Assembly: GCA_012800795.1 (NCBI GenBank)
Contig: JAAZIQ010000060.1
Location: 1 to 64,000 of the forward strand
DNA length: 64,000 bases
Direction: 5' to 3'
Source: Bacillota bacterium
GTDB taxonomy: Bacteria > Bacillota > Dethiobacteria > Dethiobacterales > Dethiobacteraceae
Part shown: piece after piece, positions 1-5,720 of the stretch
Layout of the letters: each line of letters starts with the position of its first letter
How positions within the stretch are numbered: position 1 is the first letter of the stretch
Translations under genes and position numbers: made by a program
Notes under the pieces: model-generated
Told to the model about the DNA's origin: nothing
Seen by the model: only the letters and a program-made list of their open reading frames with translations
The model's database searches: none

Positions 1-42
1 AGATCAGCTTTGCGAAAGTTAAATGAACGTTGTGTCGTGTAA
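1..42 (+). CDS. Possible 3' end of an upstream gene
   Basis: The frame starting at base 1 is open for 13 codons and stops at TAA 40-42. The peptide is short, basic and not recognised. It may be the tail of a gene that begins outside the window, or chance. A small inverted repeat (AGGTT...AACCT, about 51-66) follows but has no T-run, so it is not a convincing terminator. Confidence 0.2.
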   Translation, partial: RSALRKLNERCVV

Positions 43-101
43 ATGATGTGAGGTTCAATAAAACCTAAAGTGTCTTGACACTATCGCCATCACTGCTTAC
101 A

Positions 102-131
102 TTGACTTTTTCACTCTTAGTATGTTATGAT
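102..131 (+). promoter_or_regulatory. Sigma-A type promoter of tRNA-Arg(CCG)
   Basis: TTGACT at 102-107 and TATGAT at 126-131 are separated by 18 bp. They place transcription start a few bases before the mature tRNA 5' end at 145. This is an inference from spacing and sequence only. Confidence 0.6.
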
Positions 132-144
132 AAACTATGCATCT

Positions 145-219
145 GTGCCCGTGGTGAAAAGGATATCACGTAGGCCTCCGGAGCCTAAAGTCGGGGTTCG
201 ATTCCCTGCGGGCACACCA
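145..219 (+). tRNA. tRNA-Arg (anticodon CCG)
   Basis: A full cloverleaf can be drawn. The acceptor stem is GTGCCCG/CGGGCAC with discriminator A216 and an encoded CCA at 217-219. The anticodon arm is TAGGC-CTCCGGA-GCCTA, giving anticodon CCG, which reads CGG arginine codons. The T arm contains GTTCGATTC. A good promoter lies just upstream and a terminator just downstream, so it is probably a single-gene transcript. Confidence 0.95.
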
Positions 220-242
220 TTATTTATAAATAAACTAAAATT

Positions 243-268
243 AGCTGCTGCAAAGCAGCTTTTTTTTG
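243..268 (+). terminator. Intrinsic terminator after tRNA-Arg
   Basis: AGCTGCT-GCAA-AGCAGCT forms a perfect 7-bp hairpin followed by a run of eight T residues. It ends the tRNA transcript. Confidence 0.85.
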
Positions 269-289
269 CCACAATAATGACAATGATTT

Positions 290-332
290 GCCATTATGTC
301 AATATTGACATAATGGCTCTGCCGGTTATACG
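290..332 (+). promoter_or_regulatory. Palindromic operator over the -35 box of the fdh promoter
   Basis: Bases 290-317 form a perfect 28-bp palindrome with half-site GCCATTATGTCAAT. The right half supplies a -35 hexamer TTGACA (305-310). A -10-like TATACG lies at 327-332 (16-bp spacing), or TACGAT at 18 bp. The formate dehydrogenase start codon is about 55 bp further on. The core (ATTATGTCAAT..TGACATAAT) recurs at 3767-3814, in the same relation to a -35 box upstream of mobB. A ModE-like regulator gene lies between the two sites, so it is the natural candidate ligand. That link is an inference. Confidence 0.65.
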
Positions 333-388
333 ATAAGATACCGATTTATTTATAATTTTCTATTATGTCCCAAAAAGGAGGCCGAGAT

Positions 389-2330
389 GTGGTTACGTTA
401 ACCATCAATGGGATATCCGTAACGGTGCCGAAAGGTACAACCATACTTACTGCTGCTGAAAGTATCGGCATAGATATCCCTACCCTTTGTTATGATAAGG
501 ATCTCAGCATTGTCGGAGCTAGCCGAATGTGTGTGGTTGAAGTAGAGGGTGCACGTAATTTAGTTGCTGCCTGCTCCACACCGGTTGCGGAAGGCATGAA
601 AGTTGAAACAGAATCGGAACGAGTAGTAAAAGCAAGAAAAACCATTCACTTTGTCATGCAAAAATTTATGCGTGCAGTAATTGGCACAAACAGTGTGGAT
701 CATTGCGCACGTACGTGACACGCTCCAACTGTGCGCAACGCTTGGTAGTGGTGCAATGACCAACTCTATCGGAGAAATTGAATATAACGATGTACTGTTT
801 GTTATCGGCTCCAATGCCCCTGAAGCCCACCCTGTAATTGGCAGTAAAATGAAACGCGCAGCAAGGCGCGGCGCAAAATTGATCGTGGTTGATCCAAGGG
901 AAATAGAGTTAGTAGAACATGCCACACTTTGGTTGCGCATAAAACCGGGTACAGATGCTGCTCTCATCAACGGGTTAATGTAAGTCATCATTACAAACGG
1001 CTGGGAAGATAAAGATTTTATTCGCGAGCGCTGTGAAGGATACGAAGATTTGTGGCGAGTAGTACAAAAATATCCCCCAGAGCGCGTCAGCAAAATAACA
1101 GGAATTCCGGAAGAGCAAATCTATGCTGCTGCTGAGCTTTATGCCAAAACCAAAAAGCTGGCATTTACTACACTTTGGGGATTATAGAGCATACTACCGG
1201 TACAAGCAATGTTATGAATCTTGCCAATCTGGCTATGATTACAGGCCATTTGGGAATAGAAAATGCAGGGATTAATCCTTTACGCGGACAAAACAACGTA
1301 CAAGGTGCCTGCGATATGGGTGCCCTGCCCAATGTTTTCCCCGGTTATCAAGCCATTCACGATCCCCAAATTGCCGCTAAATTTGAACAAGCTTGGCAGA
1401 GAAAATTAAATCCCCAAATGGGCTTTCGTATTCCGGAAATGATGGATATGATCCTACTCGACAAGGTTAAAGCCATGTATATAATGGGCGAAGACCCGGT
1501 CTTAACAGACCCCGACACCAATCATATCCGCAAAGCTCTCGAGCATCTGGATTTTCTGGTTGTTCAAGATTTATTCCTGACTGAAACCGCACAATATGCC
1601 GATGTCTTCCTGCCCGCTGCCTGTTACGCCGAAAAGGACGGCACCTTTACCAACACAGAACGACGCGTCCAGCGTATACGTAAAGCTGTAGAACCACCGG
1701 GGCAGTGCCGCGAAGACTGGGATATTATTTGTGATCTAGCCAGAAGAATGGGCTACGAAATGAACTACCGTAATGCTGAAGAAATCTTTAATGAAATCCG
1801 CAGTCTTACTCCCAGTTATGCCGGAATTAGCTATGGGCGGTTAGACAAAGAAGGCGGCATTCAGTGGCCCTGCCCTTCGGAATCATCCCGGCACACGCTT
1901 TTTACACGAAGGAAAATTCCCTAGGGGCAGAGGACTGCTGCAAGGAATTGAGTATGAGGAACCGGCAGAACTTACCAATGAAGAATACCCAATTCTTTTA
2001 ACAACCGGTCGCATGCTGTACCATTTCAACATCATGACCAGACATTCAAAGAATTTGGATACACTTAGACCATATGAACTTGCACAAATGAACCCTGCAG
2101 ATGCGAAAAAACTTGGGGTATGTGACGGCGAAGAAGTCCGCATCACCTCAAGAAGAGGATCAATAATTGCCAGAATACAAATAACAGACGCAGTACCGCC
2201 CGGTGTGATGTTTATGACATTCCATTACAAGGAATCTCCGGCCAATGTACTTACAAATTCAGTTTTTGATCCCATCTCTAAAACAGCGGAATATAAAGTA
2301 TCTGCAGTTAGAGTAGAAAAAGTATTTTAG
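389..2330 (+). pseudogene. fdhA: Decayed selenocysteine formate dehydrogenase, large subunit
   Basis: GTG at 389 sits 7 bp after AGGAGG. The first ~95 codons encode a 2Fe-2S ferredoxin-like domain (LCYDKDL and SRMC motifs). The frame then jumps directly into the molybdopterin domain ([18 protein letters not shown]), so the linker, the [4Fe-4S] domains and the first molybdopterin-domain cysteines are missing. TGA at 716-718 followed by HAPTV matches the CAR-x-U-H-(S/A)-PTV selenocysteine site of formate dehydrogenases. Further lesions are a frame change near 730, TAA at 981-983, a frame change near 1170 and another near 1884. The intact remainder reaches TAG at 2328-2330 and includes the molydopterin-dinucleotide-binding C-terminal domain. 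The N-terminal ferredoxin domain suggests the NAD(P)-linked type. With this many lesions it cannot be functional. Confidence 0.9.
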
Positions 2331-2357
2331 CAAAATAAACATCAAACCGAATTTGAA

Positions 2358-2386
2358 AAGGGCTGACCGATCGGTCAGCCCTTATT
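2358..2386 (+). terminator. Terminator-like hairpin after fdh
   Basis: AAGGGCTGACC-GATC-GGTCAGCCCTT is a perfect 11-bp stem followed by ATTGTT. The T-run is short, so termination may be weak. Confidence 0.65.
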
Positions 2387-2552
2387 GTTCCGGCATTTTA
2401 TATTTTATAAAAAATTAAGCAGGGCGCTTACCGCACGCCCATATACCCATATATACATGCGTAACACAAACGATACTACTATGTAAAACATTCATTTTAA
2501 AGGACATTATACTTTGCATAAAGAATTTTAATTTAAAGAGGGGGGACGGACT

Positions 2553-2957
2553 ATGCATTCAAAAACAACCTTTCCCAAAAACAGATTAAAAGCTAAATGT
2601 AAAATTTGGATTGAAGCTGATAAAGCAGTTGTTTTCGGCGGTGGAAGACTTGCTCTGCTGCAGGCAATCGACGAATACGGTTCCATTAATCGTGCAGCGG
2701 CACAACTAGGCATGTCTTACCGTGCCGCTTGGGGGAAAATTACTGCAACCGAAAAACGCTTAGGTATTAAACTGGTAGAGAAACAAATTGGAGGGGCTCG
2801 CAGCGGTTCTAAATTAACACCGGAAGCTAAAAAGCTAATGGATGCTTACCGACAATTTAAACAAGAAGCCATTATCGCCGTTGATAATCTATTCAAGCTG
2901 TATTTTGCGGATATTTGTTTTCCTGTCGAAGCCAAGTCAGATGACGAGCTTGTCTAA
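2553..2957 (+). CDS. ModE-like molybdate regulator, DNA-binding domain only
   Basis: This 134-residue protein is a LysR/ModE-type winged helix-turn-helix. The segment from about residue 38 to 105 carries the family pattern (GSINRAAAQLGMSYRAAW, then GGARSGSKLTPEAKKLM). E. coli ModE has a C-terminal molybdate-binding TOBE pair, but here the protein ends soon after the DNA-binding domain. Molybdate may therefore be sensed by a partner or not at all. The ribosome site GAGGGGGG precedes ATG. The gene lies between fdh and mobB, and its 3' end overlaps the convergent mobB 3' end by 21 bp. It probably binds the shared palindromes at 290-317 and 3767-3814 (inference). A -10-like TATACT precedes it near 2508. 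Confidence 0.8.
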   Translation: MHSKTTFPKNRLKAKCKIWIEADKAVVFGGGRLALLQAIDEYGSINRAAAQLGMSYRAAWGKITATEKRLGIKLVEKQIGGARSGSKLTPEAKKLMDAYRQFKQEAIIAVDNLFKLYFADICFPVEAKSDDELV

Positions 2958-3491
2958 CCTTTTGCAGTGGGTACAGACTTTTTCTGGGACATCCGGCTGC
3001 CAGTCCGCCACTTTTTCTTCCAGAAAATCAACCAGTTTTTCCAGCTCCGTCATTGCATTTATCACTTGCAGGCCCTTATACATCTGCATGGTATTTGCAA
3101 TCCGCCCTGAAATGGCAATAACAGTCTCATCCATTCTTTTATCTATTTCCTCTACCTGCAAAGCAGTAATAATTTTAGGCACATTAGTGTCTGAAACACC
3201 TTCCATGACAACATAATCAAAATCAGCATAAAACTTTAAGATCTCCTGAACAGCAAGTCTGCGGCTAAATAATAGATCTGTTTCGTACTTTCCACGGGCA
3301 GTTACAAGTTGTGCGCCGGCCTTCTTGTGCCTGTCAGTATTTGAACCTTCTGTATCAAGGGCAAATTCCTCACAATGAATTTCTTTAATAGAACCAACGC
3401 TATATCCCCTCTTCATAAGTTCCGGGATAATGTTTTCAATGCTCGTGGTTTTACCGGACCCTTTAACACCAATAACAGAAAAAGCCTTCAT
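2937..3491 (-). CDS. mobB: Molybdopterin-guanine dinucleotide biosynthesis adaptor MobB
   Basis: This 184-residue P-loop GTPase-like protein has Walker A GVKGSGKTT at residues 8-16. It also has the MobB hallmarks KEIHCEEFALDTEGSNTDRHKKAGA and VVMEG. MobB assists MobA in attaching GMP to molybdopterin to make the bis-MGD cofactor used by formate dehydrogenase. The C-terminus has an extra CTHC pair that could bind metal. The ATG follows GGAAGGGAAC. The gene has a 260-nt leader with a structured RNA and terminator, and a promoter embedded in a palindrome, so it looks doubly regulated. It appears intact although the neighbouring fdh is dead, so other Mo enzymes probably remain elsewhere. Confidence 0.9.
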   Translation of the reverse strand: MKAFSVIGVKGSGKTTSIENIIPELMKRGYSVGSIKEIHCEEFALDTEGSNTDRHKKAGAQLVTARGKYETDLLFSRRLAVQEILKFYADFDYVVMEGVSDTNVPKIITALQVEEIDKRMDETVIAISGRIANTMQMYKGLQVINAMTELEKLVDFLEEKVADWQPDVPEKVCTHCKRLDKLVI

Positions 3492-3582
3492 TCAGTTCCC
3501 TTCCAGCTGCAGTAACAAAGACAACTACTTTACTAAAATAGCATATTTCCCAGAAAGCAAAAACCACTTCCAGCTTGGAAGC

Positions 3583-3619
3583 GGAAAAAGACAAGGGTAA
3601 CAACTGCCCTGCCCCTTGT
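3583..3619 (-). terminator. Terminator in the mobB leader (riboswitch expression platform)
   Basis: On the minus strand ACAAGGG pairs with CCCTTGT and is followed by CTTTTTCC. It begins right after the 3' arm of the candidate aptamer stem, as expected for a transcription-attenuating riboswitch. mobB starts about 90 nt further downstream. Confidence 0.65.
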
Positions 3620-3718
3620 TTTTCTCCTTTCCAAACGGGAGGCTGTACCGTTTCCAGTACAACCCTATCGGTTTACCGTCATAGGCAAATCCCTTAGACC
3701 GGATAAACTCGGAGAAAA
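3620..3718 (-). ncRNA. Structured mobB leader, probable Moco-type riboswitch aptamer
   Basis: Minus-strand folding by eye gives a closing stem TTTTCTCC/GGAGAAAA (3711-3718 with 3620-3627). Inside it are two hairpins: CCTATgaCGG-TAAA-CCGATAGG, and GTACTG-GAAA-CGGTAC with a GNRA tetraloop. After these comes GCCTCCCGTTTGGAAAGG. The conserved-looking CTCCGAG, GAAA loop and CCTCCC..GGAAAGG elements resemble the Moco RNA motif, which senses molybdenum (or tungsten) cofactor. The location upstream of mobB and the following terminator fit that reading. The family assignment is from memory of the motif. The structure and terminator are seen directly. Confidence 0.65.
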
Positions 3719-3759
3719 TTTTTTATAAACCCACAATATTTAGCACGGCTTTTGTATAG

Positions 3760-3814
3760 ATTATATAATATAGGCAGTCATTATGTCAATGCTGACATAA
3801 TGACTGCCTATATT
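3760..3814 (-). promoter_or_regulatory. mobB promoter with -35 inside a 48-bp inverted repeat
   Basis: Bases 3767-3788 and 3793-3814 are perfect 22-bp complementary arms around a 4-nt loop. Reading the minus strand, the -35 TTGACA (3784-3789) lies in the repeat and TATAAT (3760-3765) follows at 18-bp spacing. The inner core matches the palindrome at 290-317 in 20 of 22 positions. The repeat also lies just past the 3' end of the SecD-like lipoprotein gene, so it may also act as a terminator for it. Confidence 0.7.
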
Positions 3815-3831
3815 ACTACGGAACCTATCTC

Positions 3832-4470
3832 TTATTTGGGCTCTGAAATGACTTCCTGGGAAAACACTTCTGCATATAAAGGCAGTGGATGTTTAATCAA
3901 CGCGGCAAAAAGCCAGGCATCGGCAACAGGCCTTTCTCCTACTAAAAGAAATTCCCCGCTTTTTATTTGCTTATTAATAACTGTTGTATTTACCAGTTCA
4001 TCATCTAAAAAGATATTAATTACTTCACCCTGTCGCAGCAAAGTTTCAGCGGCGAATTTTTCCTTTGCCTGCTTTTTTAAGCGGAAAAAAACGGCATCCT
4101 GTTCTGTTTCATCCTGGTAAGGGGAAACCTCTTCTACATCCTCTCCCGTCAGTAAAATTTCCCCGTCTTGAGTTACAACCAGGAAATTCCCCGGCCGGAA
4201 AATATCATCTGAACAATCCTCGGGCAGAGTCACAAGCATACAACCCTCTTCTGCTTTAACACTAAGTTTAATACCCAATTCTTCAGCACGCCGTAAAAGT
4301 TGTGACTGCCAGAGCTTCAATTGCTCATTATTAACATTCTGCCCTGTCGGAAAAACAAGAGTGTAACACACTCTGATTCGCTCCCCTTTCACTGGCCTAG
4401 ACTGACAGGAAAAAAGGTTTAAACAGATAACTAAGCAAAGGAACGAAAGCATCAAGGCATTTTTTTTCAC
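3832..4470 (-). CDS. Lipoprotein with a free-standing SecD P1-head-like domain
   Basis: This 212-residue protein has a lipoprotein signal (lipobox LFSC, Cys22) and starts at GTG after GGAGG. Residues ~50-205 follow the pattern of the SecD periplasmic P1 region: an LLRRAEELGIKL segment, VTLPED, a FLVV..DGEILLTGEDVEEV stretch, then a head-like part ending IFLDDELVNTTVINKQIKSGEF. SecD itself carries this domain between transmembrane helices and uses it to help translocated proteins fold or release. Here there are no other membrane segments, so the domain would be tethered outside the membrane alone. Function is unknown. It is followed by the large inverted repeat at 3767-3814. Confidence 0.7.
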   Translation of the reverse strand: MKKNALMLSFLCLVICLNLFSCQSRPVKGERIRVCYTLVFPTGQNVNNEQLKLWQSQLLRRAEELGIKLSVKAEEGCMLVTLPEDCSDDIFRPGNFLVVTQDGEILLTGEDVEEVSPYQDETEQDAVFFRLKKQAKEKFAAETLLRQGEVINIFLDDELVNTTVINKQIKSGEFLLVGERPVADAWLFAALIKHPLPLYAEVFSQEVISEPK

Positions 4471-4574
4471 TGAGACTGCCTCCGTAATCTCAAAGGCCTT
4501 ATAGCTCTTGGATTACTGATTCGACGCCGGCAACAGATTCCCTTGTTAATATACACATTTCACCTAAAAGAAAA

Positions 4575-4613
4575 TAATTTAAAAGTAATAGAGCTGGTTT
4601 TTCCAGCTCTATT
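4575..4613 (-). terminator. Terminator after sleB-like gene
   Basis: AATAGAGCTGG-AAAAA-CCAGCTCTATT is a perfect 11-bp stem on the minus strand, followed by ACTTTTAAATTATTTT. Confidence 0.75.
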
Positions 4614-4615
4614 AT

Positions 4616-5383
4616 TTAACGAAAGAAGACGTGATTACCTATAGTCACAGTTACAGGCTGCTGCCTTACCCATTGATTTGTGGTTTTTGCCGGGTTATAA
4701 AAACCGGTGGCTCCATAAGACGGATCTGCTCCATTTATCGCTTCCGCCACCGCCTGCCGTGCAGTATTATTGGCCGGCAAATTAATTCGTCCGTCAAGAA
4801 CAGGGCTGTACTGATAGTAGCCATTTACAACCTGGTATATTACACCGGAGATGGTGTTGGGGTATTGTGGACTGTCCAGCCGGTTAAGAACGGTCGCTGC
4901 AACGGCAACTTGTCCCAAATATGGCTCACCGGCAGCTTCTGCATGAACTAGTCTGGCCAATAAATCCAATTCAGCTGCAGAAAATACTCTTCCACCCCTT
5001 GCCGGCACTGCATCCCCTGTAGTTGGGATTAATAACTTTGCCCCAGCATTGATTAAATTAATATTTGTAATATTGTTTGCTGACGCTATGGCTGCCACCG
5101 TGGTTTTGTAGGCACGTGAGATTAGCCATAATGTTTCGCCAGGCTTTACCGTATGCACAACAGACTTTGTTTCCTGTCCCGGAATTAATAAAGTCTGCCC
5201 TGCTTCAATATAATTAACATTTTTTATGCCATTTTTTTGGGCTAAGGCAGCCACAGTAGTATTGTATTTTTGAGCAATAGACCATAATGTCTCTCCCGCT
5301 TGCACCACATGACTTGCCAAAGCTTGTCCCGACAACAATAAAATTATCATAACCGTTACAATTCCCACAAAGCTCTTCTTCAA
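4616..5383 (-). CDS. Cell wall hydrolase, two LysM domains plus SleB domain
   Basis: The 255-residue precursor starts at TTG after GGGAGG and has a signal peptide of about 23 residues. Two LysM peptidoglycan-binding repeats follow (~25-68 and ~76-119, each starting V(V/K)xAGETLW). The C-terminal hydrolase_2 (SleB) domain, from about residue 133, contains LLARLVHAEAAGEPYLGQVAVAATVLNR, with the catalytic-type glutamate in HAEA. Such enzymes cut spore cortex or vegetative peptidoglycan as lytic transglycosylases. It is a single-gene unit with its own promoter and terminator. The LysM rather than PG_binding_1 architecture makes it YkvT/CwlJ-SleB-like rather than a clear germination SleB, so no symbol is given. 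Confidence 0.88.
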   Translation of the reverse strand: MKKSFVGIVTVMIILLLSGQALASHVVQAGETLWSIAQKYNTTVAALAQKNGIKNVNYIEAGQTLLIPGQETKSVVHTVKPGETLWLISRAYKTTVAAIASANNITNINLINAGAKLLIPTTGDAVPARGGRVFSAAELDLLARLVHAEAAGEPYLGQVAVAATVLNRLDSPQYPNTISGVIYQVVNGYYQYSPVLDGRINLPANNTARQAVAEAINGADPSYGATGFYNPAKTTNQWVRQQPVTVTIGNHVFFR

Positions 5384-5429
5384 GCTATGTACCTCCCATT
5401 CACAAGCATTTTATGTTAACTTTCTATTT

Positions 5430-5458
5430 ATTATAGGGAGGTAGACTCTTTCCTGCAA
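5430..5458 (-). promoter_or_regulatory. Sigma-A type promoter of the LysM-SleB gene
   Basis: On the minus strand TTGCAG (5453-5458) and TATAAT (5430-5435) have 17-bp spacing, about 45 bp before the start codon. The rest of 5384-5720 is AT-rich. It holds a small hairpin (AGGGC..GCCCT, 5534-5547) but no gene or known riboswitch that I could recognise. Confidence 0.5.
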
Positions 5459-5720
5459 ACCGGCTGAATGCGTTGGAGAAAGGCATGTGTTAAGCAATTT
5501 TAATATTTATTAACTACACTTCATATTTCAGGGCTTTTTTGGCCCTTGGTAAATTTGGCCTTTCAAGCAGACTTCAACAGACAGCTACATTATTGTAAAC
5601 ATTAGTAATTTATTAAAAATACTTAATTTAAAATAAGTAGGAATTGCTGGTTCGTAATTGAATTAAGTTGTATTATTGTCTCCGTTTACTAGATTTAATT
5701 TTTCGCTAGGAGGAAGAATT

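Noticed and set aside
145-219. tRNA-Arg as an integration site of a mobile island covering 0.2-3.8 kb
   Set aside because: No integrase, no duplicated tRNA end and no att-like repeat was seen. The palindromes sit at promoters, which explains them without mobility.
716-718. TGA read as an ordinary stop that ends a 117-residue protein
   Set aside because: The codon sits in the formate dehydrogenase CAR-x-U-H-(S/A)-PTV context, so it is best read as selenocysteine. The gene is broken by other lesions.
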